From contig OY730298.1 of assembly GCA_963422595.1 (NCBI GenBank), positions 124,001 to 188,000 on the forward strand: a stretch of 64,000 nt of DNA. The letters run 5' to 3'. The stretch is from G963422595 sp963422595. GTDB lineage: Bacteria > Pseudomonadota > Gammaproteobacteria > UBA4575. Position numbers and translations under genes: made by a program. Under the pieces are notes generated by a model. It was not told where the DNA came from and did no database searches. It saw only the letters and a list, made by a program, of their open reading frames with translations. Position 1 is the first letter of the stretch, and each line of letters begins with the position of its first letter. Positions 8,154 through 17,008 of the stretch are shown here, one piece after another.

Positions 8154-9509
8154 TTATCCCAGTCCAGGGGGTAGCTTTCCCGGCATGGTTCGCAACATCT
8201 TTTGTATACCGCCTTTAGAGTATTTCTTCATCATTTTCCGCATCTGTAAATGTTGTTTGAGCAAGCGGTTTACGTGTTGCACTGAGGTGCCGGAACCAGC
8301 TGCAATTCTGCGTTTGCGGGTGTTTTTAATGATGTCGGGAAATCGCCGCTCGCGTGGGGTCATGGAGTTAATGATGGCGATCATACGTGGCAGGGACTTA
8401 TTGTCATGGGCCGCCTGGAGGTTGTTTGGTAAGCCCATCGTACCGGGAATTTTGTCCAGTAAACCGGCTATTCCACCCATGCTTAACATTTGCTCAAGCT
8501 GGTTTTTCAAATCAACGAGGTCAAAACCCTTGCCTTTGCTGATTTTTCTGGCTAGCTTTTGCGCTTTATCCCGATCGACCTTGCGTTCAACTGCTTCAAC
8601 CAGGCTTACTACGTCACCCATTCCCAGTATGCGCGAGGCGATCCTGTCCGGATGAAAGGGTTCTAATGCTGTGGTTTGTTCGCCGGTGCCCAGAAATTTA
8701 ATCGGTTTGCCGGTGATGCGCCGCACCGATAATGCTGCACCGCCGCGCGCATCACCATCCGTTTTGGTAAGAATGACGCCAGTAAGCGGCAAAACGTCAT
8801 TAAACACTCGCGCCGCGTTTGCAGCATCCTGCCCACTCATACTGTCAACCACAAATAAGGTCTCGGTTGGCTGCACGGCCTGATGCAGTGTGATGATTTC
8901 CCGCATCATTTCGTCATTGACGTGTAAACGACCGGCGGTATCAATCAATAAGACGTCTTTAAATCGCTTTTTGGCATGCTCGACAGCGCGATTGGCAATA
9001 TCAAGGGGCGTTTGTGAAGTTGTGCTTGGAATAAACTCCACAGCTACTTGTTTGGCTAACGCCTGTAACTGCTGAATGGCCGCCGGCCGATATATATCGC
9101 AGCTTACTACCGCTACGGATTTTTTTTGTTGCTGGCTTAACCAGCGTGAGAGTTTGGCGATGCTTGTGGTTTTGCCGGCACCCTGAAGGCCGGCGATTAA
9201 AATAATCACCGGGGGCGGCGCGCTTAAAGTGAGCGTTGCATTGGCATCGCCCATCAGATGCACTAATTCATCGTGTACGATTTTGGTGAAGGCCTGACCG
9301 GGAGAAAGACTTTGTATGACTTCCTGCCCTAATGCTTTGTTTGTCACGCTCTCTATGAACTCACGTACTACGGGCAATGCGACATCGGCCTCTAATAAGG
9401 CCACGCGCACGTCACGCAGGGTGCCGCGAATATTTTCTTCGGAGAGACGCGCCTGCCCGCGCAGTTTTTTGACGGTACCAGAAAGTCGATTAGCTAAGTT
9501 TTCAAACAT
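8154..9509 (-). CDS. ffh: Signal recognition particle protein Ffh
   Basis: Ffh binds signal sequences of nascent membrane proteins and, with 4.5S RNA, delivers ribosomes to FtsY. The 451-aa form starting at the ATG at 9507-9509 (MFENLANRLSGTVKKLRG) matches the N-domain. The GTPase motifs GLQGAGKTT, DTAGRLH and TKTDGDARGG follow, then the methionine-rich M domain ending KLPPGLG. An in-frame upstream extension of 35 residues has no family resemblance and was not used. Neighbouring ypjD- and corC-like genes on the opposite strand are the usual gammaproteobacterial context. Confidence 0.97.
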   Translation of the reverse strand: MFENLANRLSGTVKKLRGQARLSEENIRGTLRDVRVALLEADVALPVVREFIESVTNKALGQEVIQSLSPGQAFTKIVHDELVHLMGDANATLTLSAPPPVIILIAGLQGAGKTTSIAKLSRWLSQQQKKSVAVVSCDIYRPAAIQQLQALAKQVAVEFIPSTTSQTPLDIANRAVEHAKKRFKDVLLIDTAGRLHVNDEMMREIITLHQAVQPTETLFVVDSMSGQDAANAARVFNDVLPLTGVILTKTDGDARGGAALSVRRITGKPIKFLGTGEQTTALEPFHPDRIASRILGMGDVVSLVEAVERKVDRDKAQKLARKISKGKGFDLVDLKNQLEQMLSMGGIAGLLDKIPGTMGLPNNLQAAHDNKSLPRMIAIINSMTPRERRFPDIIKNTRKRRIAAGSGTSVQHVNRLLKQHLQMRKMMKKYSKGGIQKMLRTMPGKLPPGLG

Positions 9510-9824
9510 GTTTATTCGCGTTCGATGAAGCGGAAAATAATTTCGAGGCCACGCGGTGAGGCGTGGCAAAACTATCTGATAGGTAGTGTACTGCAAAACC
9601 TGAAGCAGTTGCATAGCACTATTCGATAACCTGGTGTTTGCCTCGGGTTGCGGATGCAGAAACTGCGGCTAATGATTAACAACCAATTAGTGGTATGCTG
9701 CACAAGCTGGTAAAAGTGGGGTCTGGTTAAGACCCTGAAGGTTGTTACAATAATGAGCGATCACGGGAACAGGCAGGTATTCGCCCGGCACGAGCATCCT
9801 TATGTGACGCAAGTCGTATAGTCC
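9510..9824. other. Divergent promoter region ffh / ypjD-like
   Basis: This 315-bp gap lies between divergent genes. It contains two short inverted repeats. One is CCACGC/GCGTGG at 9549-9566, in the ffh leader. The other is GGGTCT/AGACCC at 9718-9734, ahead of the plus-strand gene and followed by a TACAAT -10-like hexamer at 9746. No T-run accompanies either. No small gene was supported. Confidence 0.4.
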
Positions 9825-10661
9825 ATGGATTTTATGTCAGGTATTCTGAAGTACGGCGCAACGTTGTTGTATACGCTGACTTTCGCATTGATATTATGGC
9901 GCACGCATCGTTTGTCTGGTGGCCAACAATCGGGGCGACGAGGGTTGATGTTGGTTTTATGGGGCCTCGCGTGTTTATTACACGTGCTCCATCTTTATCC
10001 ACAAACGTTTACTCAACACGGGCTAAATCTCACCTTTTATAATGCGGTTTCGGTGGTTTTTTTTATTATCTCTGCACTCATTCTGATGCTGTCAATTACT
10101 AAAAAAAGAGAATTTCTGGGATTGCTGATATTGCCTGTTGTGGCAGTAAGCGTCGGCTTGACGATTCTTAAGCCGGAGGTTGCGGCATCTGCATCGAACC
10201 TGCATGGACTACAGTTGCATATCGTGGCGTCTCTGTTTGCGTTTAGTATATTAACGATCTCCGCGGTGCAGTCTATTTTGCTGTTTACTCAGGACCGACA
10301 AATACGTAAGCATCATCCCGCGGGCATTGCCCGTGCCTTTCTCTCGTTACAGGATACCGAAAATTTTTTATTCCAAACAATTTCCGTCGGATTTGTGTCG
10401 TTGAGCATCGCGCTGGCAAGCGGTTTTTTGTTTCTGGAAAATATGTTTGAGCAGCACATCGCTCACAAGACGATACTCTCTATATTGGCGTGGATGGTAT
10501 TCGCGCTGCTGCTATGGGGACGCTGGCAGTTTGGTTGGCGCGGACGAGTGGCGATTCGCTGCACCCTGGGTGGTTTCGGATTCCTGATATTGGCGTATTT
10601 GGGCAGTAAGTTTGTGCAAGAGCTGATACTTTATCGGGTTATTACTGTACCTGTTACTTGA
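9825..10661 (+). CDS. CcsA/YpjD-type inner-membrane protein
   Basis: This 278-aa protein has about eight hydrophobic segments and belongs by pattern and position to the cytochrome-c-assembly-like family that sits next to ffh in Gammaproteobacteria (YpjD). The LHGLQLHIVASLFAFSIL stretch resembles the CcsA/HemX core around a conserved histidine. The exact role of YpjD is not established; haem handling is inferred only from the fold. A second ATG 3 codons in (MSGILKYG) is possible. It is followed by a CBS/CorC-type membrane protein, the conserved partner. Confidence 0.85.
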   Translation: MDFMSGILKYGATLLYTLTFALILWRTHRLSGGQQSGRRGLMLVLWGLACLLHVLHLYPQTFTQHGLNLTFYNAVSVVFFIISALILMLSITKKREFLGLLILPVVAVSVGLTILKPEVAASASNLHGLQLHIVASLFAFSILTISAVQSILLFTQDRQIRKHHPAGIARAFLSLQDTENFLFQTISVGFVSLSIALASGFLFLENMFEQHIAHKTILSILAWMVFALLLWGRWQFGWRGRVAIRCTLGGFGFLILAYLGSKFVQELILYRVITVPVT

Positions 10662-10686
10662 CAATTCGCGCTACACGGCGGTTAAT
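10658..10686 (+). promoter_or_regulatory. Possible promoter for the CBS/CorC-type gene
   Basis: TTGACA at 10658-10663, overlapping the end of the preceding gene, is separated by 17 nt from GTTAAT (10681-10686, four of six consensus bases). It lies about 35 bp before the TTG start of the next gene. Confidence 0.35.
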
Positions 10687-10721
10687 GTAACCCGGTTTAT
10701 TACAGGAGGGTCGTATAGACC

Positions 10722-11999
10722 TTGGAAGATTATTCGACAGGCACGCTATTTTTGGCGTTGTGCATTTTATTTTTCCTCTCAGCATTTTTTTCCGGTTCAG
10801 AAACTGCGTTAATGGCGCTGAATCGCTATCGCTTGCGTCACCTGGCTAACACCAACCAACGCGGTGCCAAACAAGCACAGAAATTACTGGAGAAACCAGA
10901 TCGCTTAATTGGTCTTATTCTGCTCGGTAATAATGTAGTCAATATTTTAATTGCCCAACTGTCGGCTTATATCGGCTATCGATTACATGGCGACGTAGGT
11001 ATTGCTATAGCAACTTTAATATTGATTTTCGCGATTTTAATCTTTGCCGAACTTACGCCTAAAACACTCGCGGCATTACACGCTGAAAAACTGGCTCTGC
11101 CGGCAGCGATCATTTACACGCCTTTACTTATGGTTGCGTATCCCTTTGTTTGGATCGTGAACTTATGCGCAAATTCTCTACTGCATTTGTTTGGGGTCTA
11201 CGTGAAGGAGAATCCGTTAATCTCGCTCACGCGCGAGGAGCTGCGTACCGTGGTCAACCACGAGGGTACTTCCATATCAAGTGAGCATCAGAAAATGCTG
11301 CTCGGCGTGCTTGATCTGGAAGACGTGACTGCCGAAGATATTATGGTGCCTAAAAATGAGATTGTTGGTATAGATATAGAAGACGATTGGGAAGATATTG
11401 TCGCCCAATTAAAAAATATGTCTTATACACGAATCCCGGTTTATCGCGGCAACATTGATAACGTTGTCGGCTTTTTGCATTTGCGTAAACTTTTGCTCGA
11501 TATCATCCATAAAGACATTGAACCCGAAGACCTTGAAAAGGCGCTGCGCACACCGTACTTCATTCCTGAGGGTACGAATTTAAAAAAACTGTTGTTTGAA
11601 TTTCAAAACAAAAAACGCCGCTTTAGTTTGGTGGTAGATGAATTTGGAGATATCCAGGGCCTGGTGACGCTGGAGGATTTGTTGGAAGAAATTGTCGGTG
11701 AATTTACTAATGATCCGGCTACTTACGACGCGGGAATACACCCTCAGGACGATGGCACGCATGTCGTTGATGGCAGTACCCACGTGCGCGATATTAATAA
11801 AATTTTAGCCTGGGAACTGCATGAAGACGGGCCAAAAACGATTAACGGCTTAATTTTAGAGCATCTGGAATCTATCCCCCAACCTGGTACCAGCGTACTT
11901 ATTGACGGCTACCCAATCGAAGTAGTACAAATACAAAATAACGCGGTGCGCACTGCGCGTATAAGCCCGCGTCTTCCTCAACATGAAGAAGTCGCATAA
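10722..11999 (+). CDS. DUF21-CBS-CorC membrane protein (YfjD/CorB type)
   Basis: This 425-aa protein has an N-terminal DUF21 membrane domain (about 1-190, with SAFFSGSETALMALN and GNNVVNI), a pair of CBS domains (about 205-330, including TRIPVYRGN and FGDIQGLVTLEDLLEEIVGEF) and a C-terminal CorC/HlyC transporter-associated domain. Homologues act in magnesium/cobalt efflux. The start is TTG at 10722, chosen because of the AGGAGGG at 10704-10710. No better ATG exists near the conserved N-terminus. Confidence 0.9.
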   Translation: MEDYSTGTLFLALCILFFLSAFFSGSETALMALNRYRLRHLANTNQRGAKQAQKLLEKPDRLIGLILLGNNVVNILIAQLSAYIGYRLHGDVGIAIATLILIFAILIFAELTPKTLAALHAEKLALPAAIIYTPLLMVAYPFVWIVNLCANSLLHLFGVYVKENPLISLTREELRTVVNHEGTSISSEHQKMLLGVLDLEDVTAEDIMVPKNEIVGIDIEDDWEDIVAQLKNMSYTRIPVYRGNIDNVVGFLHLRKLLLDIIHKDIEPEDLEKALRTPYFIPEGTNLKKLLFEFQNKKRRFSLVVDEFGDIQGLVTLEDLLEEIVGEFTNDPATYDAGIHPQDDGTHVVDGSTHVRDINKILAWELHEDGPKTINGLILEHLESIPQPGTSVLIDGYPIEVVQIQNNAVRTARISPRLPQHEEVA

Positions 12000-12168
12000 A
12001 ACGCGCTGATTTATTTGCTAATATTGCATCGGCCAACTGTAAATCACCGGGAGTTTAATGCGTCTTTATAGCATCGGTATTGGCGTAAAGATCAGGTGAT
12101 AAGTTGCACACTATTTGCCTGATGGCTATTTGAAATCCGTATGCAAAACTCCGACGAAAGGGATTACG

Positions 12169-12771
12169 ATGTTTTTATCGGGTAAGAGAATGCGATCACC
12201 GACTGTAGAGCAGACGGCGGCACGTCATTATGTCAATGGTAATGAGTTATCTCCACCATTTCCCGCAAATATGGAGTTGGCTATGTTTGGTTTAGGTTGT
12301 TTTTGGGGGGCCGAGAGAGAGTTTTGGCAATTGCCGGGGGTTTATTCCACTGCCGTGGGATATGCTGGTGGACATACGCCAAACCCAACCTATGAGGAGG
12401 TGTGTACGAGCATGACGGGGCATAACGAAGTGGTGCGCGTAGTGTTTGACCCGGACCTTGCCCGCTATGCACGGCTGTTAAAGTTATTTTGGGAATCACA
12501 TGACCCCACTCAGGGCATGCGCCAGGGCAATGACGTGGGTACGCAATATCGCTCTGGCATCTACGTGTACAACCAAAATCAGAAACTACTGGCTGAGCAA
12601 ACGCGACAGCAGTATCAGCAGGTACTGCAACAAAACGGTTTTGGAGTTACTACCACTGAGATCACCGGGGCACCGAAATTTTATTACGCCGAAGATTACC
12701 ATCAGCAGTATTTAGCTAAAAATCCAAATGGTTATTGTGGCCTTGGCGGCACTGGTGTGCCCCTGGAGTAG
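12169..12771 (+). CDS. msrA: Peptide methionine sulfoxide reductase MsrA
   Basis: MsrA reduces methionine-S-sulfoxide in proteins. The catalytic motif GCFWGAE is present, followed by VGYAGG, YEEVCTSMTGHNEVV, SHDPTQGMRQGNDVGTQYRS and the C-terminal YCGLGGTGV. The last contains a resolving cysteine. The ATG at 12169 is preceded by GAAAGGG and gives 200 aa with an N-terminal extension of about 40 residues before the domain, similar to E. coli MsrA (212 aa). An upstream in-frame ATG at 12115 is less likely. Confidence 0.95.
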   Translation: MFLSGKRMRSPTVEQTAARHYVNGNELSPPFPANMELAMFGLGCFWGAEREFWQLPGVYSTAVGYAGGHTPNPTYEEVCTSMTGHNEVVRVVFDPDLARYARLLKLFWESHDPTQGMRQGNDVGTQYRSGIYVYNQNQKLLAEQTRQQYQQVLQQNGFGVTTTEITGAPKFYYAEDYHQQYLAKNPNGYCGLGGTGVPLE

Positions 12772-12824
12772 CAGACGCTGCAAGCCGCCAGGGGCGCGAC
12801 CTTCCAAGGGTATGTTGAAGACCT

Positions 12825-13487
12825 ATGGAAAATTTGATGACCACAAATAACGACGTTCATGAATTACGCAAAAACTACCAGACGGTAGTGCTGGAAACAC
12901 AAACGGCCAATAAGGACCCGGTTGTGCAGTTCAAACTCTGGTTTGAAGACGCGCTAGCCGCGAAATTGATCGAACCTAACGCAATGAACCTGGCAACCGT
13001 TGACAAAAATGGGGAACCTTCCTCACGTATGGTGTTGTTAAAGTCGTTCGATGCATCCGGGTTTGTTTTTTTTACTAATTACAACAGTCAAAAAGCGCAG
13101 GATTTGCACAACACGCGCCGCGCCGCGCTCAATTTTTGGTGGGATAAGCTATATCGACAAGTGCGGGTCTGCGGAGTAGCCGGAAAAATCTCCAGAAAAG
13201 ATTCGATGGCGTATTTCCAAATGCGACCCGTGGGTAGCCAGTTAGGCGCACTCGCTTCACAACAAAGCCGGGTGATAGCAAGCTATACGGTGCTGATAAA
13301 AGAATTTCGACGCCTGGCGCAACACTACCAAAATCAGCATATTCCCTGCCCGCAACACTGGGGGGGATATCGCGTGATACCTGACAGCTTTGAGTTTTGG
13401 CAGGGGCGCCCTAACCGCCTGCATGATCGCTTACGCTATACTAAAACCTCCACAAACGAATGGCAGATAGTACGACTATCCCCTTAA
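12825..13487 (+). CDS. pdxH: Pyridoxamine 5'-phosphate oxidase
   Basis: PdxH oxidises pyridoxine/pyridoxamine phosphate to PLP using FMN. The 220-aa protein carries the FMN-binding PNP-oxidase core (SSRMVLLKSFD, FFTNYNSQKAQDL, NFWWDKLYRQVRVCG) and the C-terminal dimerisation signature WQGRPNRLHDR ending VRLSP. Starts at 12825 or at a second ATG four codons in are both plausible. The msrA neighbour lies 53 bp upstream on the same strand. Confidence 0.96.
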   Translation: MENLMTTNNDVHELRKNYQTVVLETQTANKDPVVQFKLWFEDALAAKLIEPNAMNLATVDKNGEPSSRMVLLKSFDASGFVFFTNYNSQKAQDLHNTRRAALNFWWDKLYRQVRVCGVAGKISRKDSMAYFQMRPVGSQLGALASQQSRVIASYTVLIKEFRRLAQHYQNQHIPCPQHWGGYRVIPDSFEFWQGRPNRLHDRLRYTKTSTNEWQIVRLSP

Positions 13488-13526
13488 AGCCGTTATCCCG
13501 GCCTTTGCCTGAACTTGTGACCTTCC

Positions 13527-13745
13527 CTAGTCGTAAATGATATGCCACTCAGGATCAGGCTTAAGTTTTTCCGGCCAATAGGTTTTATGCGGATTTTCTG
13601 AATTCAGTTCTGCACATTTTTTGCGCGCTTCACCATATGTCATGGTTTCGTGTTTGAATTTGCCCGTTTCAAAGTCATATTTACGTTTCCACGCAATAAT
13701 GTAGCCGGTGTCTTCATTACGTCGAACTAAATTTTCTGCAATCAT
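13527..13745 (-). CDS. Hypothetical protein, 72 aa
   Basis: This small, charged protein has an aromatic-rich core (GYIIAWKRKYDFETGKFKHE, then TYGEARKKCAEL) and a C-terminus ending WHIIYD. It has no signal peptide or membrane segment. The composition looks like a real folded protein rather than chance. I do not recognise a named family. It lies convergent to pdxH and is followed upstream by 270 bp without a gene. Confidence 0.6.
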   Translation of the reverse strand: MIAENLVRRNEDTGYIIAWKRKYDFETGKFKHETMTYGEARKKCAELNSENPHKTYWPEKLKPDPEWHIIYD

Positions 13746-14015
13746 GTCTGGTTCCTGTATAGCATGCGTATTTATGATTCGAAACGTGGCTTTCCCAGCT
13801 ATAATTATTGTGCCAAATTATCGGAGAATTACCAGCGAAATATGTTCGCGTCGCCACGCGGATTAAAGGTTGATTATCATGACAATCGTAATTGCCTGAG
13901 GATACTCGTAATGATGATTGCGGATGACTGTGCCCGGTTGACTGCGGCCAGTAACTCCATTATTGGCGATTATCGGCAATAATCACTAAAATCGTATACA
14001 GACAGTCAACAACTA
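13746..14015. other. Intergenic region with an inverted repeat
   Basis: This gap of 270 bp holds a plus-strand frame (13764-13982) without recognisable features, a TATAAT at about 13799, and an imperfect inverted repeat ATTATTG...CAATAAT near 13959-13983. That repeat follows the end of the oligopeptidase gene on the minus strand. No T-run follows, so terminator function is uncertain. Confidence 0.3.
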
Positions 14016-16181
14016 TCAATCAGTAACGTCAAAAACTTTTAACAAAAAAGCGTACATTAGTGCAGTTTCTTTAAGGTAATCGAATCTGCCGGAAGCTCCA
14101 CCGTGACCAGCTTCCAGGTTCACTTTTAATACCAGTAAGTTGTAGTCCGTTTTTTGATCACGCAATCTCGCGACCCATTTTGCGGGTTCCCAATAGGTTA
14201 CCCGGGGGTCGGCAAGCCCGGCAGTAACAAAGATGTGCGGATAAGACTGCCGGGTAACATTGTCATAAGGCGAATATTCACGAATTGACAGGTAATCGTC
14301 GCGGCTGGTGATTGGGTTTCCCCATTCCGGCCATTCCGGCGGCGTTAGCGGCAAGGTGTCATCGCTCATGGTATTGAGTACGTCCACAAAGGGCACCTCG
14401 GCAACGGCCGCGTTGAACAGCTCAGGACGCATATTAATTACTGCGCCAACTAACATGCCACCAGCGGATGCGCCATGCACTGCAAGTTTTCCCGCTCGTG
14501 TATAGTTTTGTTTAATTAAATATTCCGCGCAGGCAATGTAGTCCTTAAAAGTATTGATCTTGTGTGCCAGCTTTCCATTACGATACCAGGCGTACCCTTG
14601 CTCCATGCCACCCCGTACGTGCGCGATTGCGTACACAAACCCGCGCCTGACTAATGATAAACGATTGGTAGAAAAACCAGCCGGCATCGAGTTACCATAA
14701 GAACCGTAGGCGTATAACAGCAGGGGGGCACTTCCATCTAACGGCAGGCTTTTTTTGTACAGCAAAGATATGGGTATCGCCTTGCCATCTTCGGCGGTAG
14801 CAAATAGTCTGCGCGTAACGTATTCGTCTTCGTTATGCCCGCTCGGCACTTGTTGCTGTTTTTTCAGTTCGCGTTTGTGAACAGACATGTGATAGTCAAA
14901 TATCTGCGTTGGCGTTGTCATGGAGGTGTACAAGAAACGTAACTTATCACTATCAAATTCATAGCCGGGTATCACCTCCAAATCAAAGGTCTCCTCTGTA
15001 AACGTAATGCTACGTTCGTTACTAAACGTGCCCTTGTCTGATTTGACAATCGTAATTCCCGGTAATCCACGTATGCGTTCCGAGCGCACCAGGTAGTTTT
15101 TAAATAGATAAATTTCTCTTAACAAAGTACCGACAGGCGGCACATAAAAATCGTGCCAGTCTTTACTGGTGGTATGACTTGTAGCAGTTCGCATAATTTT
15201 GTAATCTTCAGCGCCATCTTTGTTGGTTACAATGTAAAAAAATTCACCATGATGCGAAACTTCATACTCGATGCCGGGTTCACGTCTGGCAAACAGCTTT
15301 GCCGCCTGATCCGGTTTGCAGGCATCGATGACGTGTACTTCACTGGTTATGTGGTCATGCGTTGATATCAAAATAAAATTTCCGGATTCCGTGATATCAA
15401 GAGAAACAAAAAATCCAGGGTCGGTCTCCTGATACACCATTACGTCCCGACTGCTTGCTTCGCCTAATACGTGGCGAAAGACTTTGTCGGGGCGATGATT
15501 GTTATCTAATGTAGTATAAAAAAGAGTGCGGTTATCCTGCGCCCATACAAAATCGCTTTGTATGTTTTCAATGCGGTCGGGCAATAAACTTCCATCTGTC
15601 AGGTTACGGATGAACAATGTATAGAATTCGGCGCCTCGCACGTCGACGCTGTAGGCGAAGTGACGATGGTCAGGGCTGTGCCCGGCATCGCCAATATTAA
15701 AATAACTGAATTCTGTTGCCGCTTCATTACCATCAAGCAAAATTTCTTTGCTGGCCGGTTGAGCAGCGGGATAACGACAATAGACGGGATATTGTCGGTC
15801 TGCTTCATAACGCACAAAGTAGTAGTAATCACCATCTTTTTCCGGCACCGAGCTATCGTCTTCTTTAATGCGAGCGCGTAATTCTATAAACAAATCCTTT
15901 TGTAACTGTGCCGTGTCTTCCAGCACGGTGTTCAAATAACGATTTTCAGCCTCCAGATATTCACGAATTTCAGTCGATAATTGTGTATCACCCCTGATCA
16001 CTTTTTGCCAACGCGGATCTTTCAACCACGCGTAATTATCAGTCCGCTGATGACCATGCAAAGTCAGTGTTCGTGGTTTCCTGCTGGCTCTTGGAGGAGC
16101 ACTATCAGATATTGTGCGTTTGGGGGACATATCTGCAAATACAGGAAAAGTGGTTGGCTGACTTAACGTTAGAGTGAACAA
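14016..16181 (-). CDS. ptrB: Oligopeptidase B (protease II)
   Basis: This serine peptidase of the prolyl oligopeptidase family cleaves short peptides after basic residues. It has an N-terminal beta-propeller (about 80-430) and a C-terminal alpha/beta hydrolase domain. The nucleophile is in GASAGGML and the catalytic histidine in AGHGGASGR. The oligopeptidase B signature TLPLTPPEWPEWGNP is present. A start at 16181 gives 721 aa; a second ATG at 16130 (MSPKRTIS) gives 704 aa, closer to the domain edge. There is no clear signal peptide, so it is cytosolic. Confidence 0.93.
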   Translation of the reverse strand: MFTLTLSQPTTFPVFADMSPKRTISDSAPPRASRKPRTLTLHGHQRTDNYAWLKDPRWQKVIRGDTQLSTEIREYLEAENRYLNTVLEDTAQLQKDLFIELRARIKEDDSSVPEKDGDYYYFVRYEADRQYPVYCRYPAAQPASKEILLDGNEAATEFSYFNIGDAGHSPDHRHFAYSVDVRGAEFYTLFIRNLTDGSLLPDRIENIQSDFVWAQDNRTLFYTTLDNNHRPDKVFRHVLGEASSRDVMVYQETDPGFFVSLDITESGNFILISTHDHITSEVHVIDACKPDQAAKLFARREPGIEYEVSHHGEFFYIVTNKDGAEDYKIMRTATSHTTSKDWHDFYVPPVGTLLREIYLFKNYLVRSERIRGLPGITIVKSDKGTFSNERSITFTEETFDLEVIPGYEFDSDKLRFLYTSMTTPTQIFDYHMSVHKRELKKQQQVPSGHNEDEYVTRRLFATAEDGKAIPISLLYKKSLPLDGSAPLLLYAYGSYGNSMPAGFSTNRLSLVRRGFVYAIAHVRGGMEQGYAWYRNGKLAHKINTFKDYIACAEYLIKQNYTRAGKLAVHGASAGGMLVGAVINMRPELFNAAVAEVPFVDVLNTMSDDTLPLTPPEWPEWGNPITSRDDYLSIREYSPYDNVTRQSYPHIFVTAGLADPRVTYWEPAKWVARLRDQKTDYNLLVLKVNLEAGHGGASGRFDYLKETALMYAFLLKVFDVTD

Positions 16182-16187
16182 TATGGC

Positions 16188-16559
16188 TTACACAGCAGTG
16201 TCTTTTGCCTGCGCGTCCAACGCTACTTGCCACTGCACGTGATACACATTTTGACGTGGAATTGGCCCTTTCGGACCGCTGTGACTAATGACCGAAGCCT
16301 GCGGGCCTAATACTTGCTGGTAATACTTTACAACCGTTCCTGAAAACTCATCACACTTAAAGGGCAGATCATAATGAACCTCAAAGGATAACACCCCGTT
16401 TTCTTCTTCAGGCGGGTAAATATCAGCCAATAAATGTGAGTGAAATCTTCCCGCAAAGTCGACATCAAACAGAATTTTGCAAATCTGTCTGCCTTGGTTT
16501 TTATCAGCTTCAACGTGATCAGGGAACACGCCATGAAAAAAGAAATTTGCTTTAGCCAT
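16188..16559 (-). CDS. Hypothetical protein, 123 aa
   Basis: This soluble protein of mixed composition is rich in aromatic residues (ANFFFHGVFPDHVEAD, then EVHYDLPFKCDEF). I recognise no family. It lies 6 bp upstream of ptrB on the same strand and is probably co-transcribed with it. Its 5' end faces a small plus-strand gene across 30 bp. Confidence 0.6.
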   Translation of the reverse strand: MAKANFFFHGVFPDHVEADKNQGRQICKILFDVDFAGRFHSHLLADIYPPEEENGVLSFEVHYDLPFKCDEFSGTVVKYYQQVLGPQASVISHSGPKGPIPRQNVYHVQWQVALDAQAKDTAV

Positions 16560-16577
16560 TGTTACATAATAATACGG

Positions 16578-16583
16578 TATAAT
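16578..16583 (+). promoter_or_regulatory. Perfect -10 hexamer close to a start codon
   Basis: TATAAT at 16578-16583 ends only 6 nt before the ATG at 16590. Transcription would start at or next to the start codon, which suggests a leaderless mRNA. No good -35 was seen at 16-18 nt. Confidence 0.4.
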
Positions 16584-16589
16584 TTATTA

Positions 16590-16811
16590 ATGCAGTATAA
16601 ATTGGAAACCAGGGTGTCAACGTTCCTGATTCAGCAAGAACCGCTGGGTATGTGGGACCTTTGGGTGGATGGCATGCCCACGCTTACTTTTGCGGCGCCG
16701 GAAGATGCCGCCAAGGCCGTGTATGAACAAAATTCCGGCTATACCGTTTGGGATCAACTGGAAGAACATACGGCACCACGTGACCTAAGCGGGTGGCAAC
16801 AAGTAGAATAG
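16590..16811 (+). CDS. Hypothetical protein, 73 aa
   Basis: The small protein beginning MQYKLETRVSTFLIQQEPLG is acidic and contains WDLWVDGMPTL and a C-terminal WQQVE. The frame is open further upstream, but that part overlaps the divergent gene, and this ATG gives the sensible start. No family was recognised. Confidence 0.5.
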   Translation: MQYKLETRVSTFLIQQEPLGMWDLWVDGMPTLTFAAPEDAAKAVYEQNSGYTVWDQLEEHTAPRDLSGWQQVE

Positions 16812-17008
16812 CGCAGTCTCTATTAAAGTGACTAAATCACCATTTTCTTACTATCAATAATAACCAAAACTGCTGGACTCTCACAAATTCACTGATTGCG
16901 GATTTAGAAAAATTTTTGAAGCTGAGTCTGGACGTAGTTTGTTATGACTTGAAACAGGTCTTTCACGCTTGCCAAATACTGCGCATTAAAATTTCATAAA
17001 AAATAATT

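Noticed and set aside
13764..13982. A 72-codon plus-strand frame between two genes
   Set aside because: No ribosome binding site, no recognisable protein features, and unusual composition. Kept only as part of the intergenic note.
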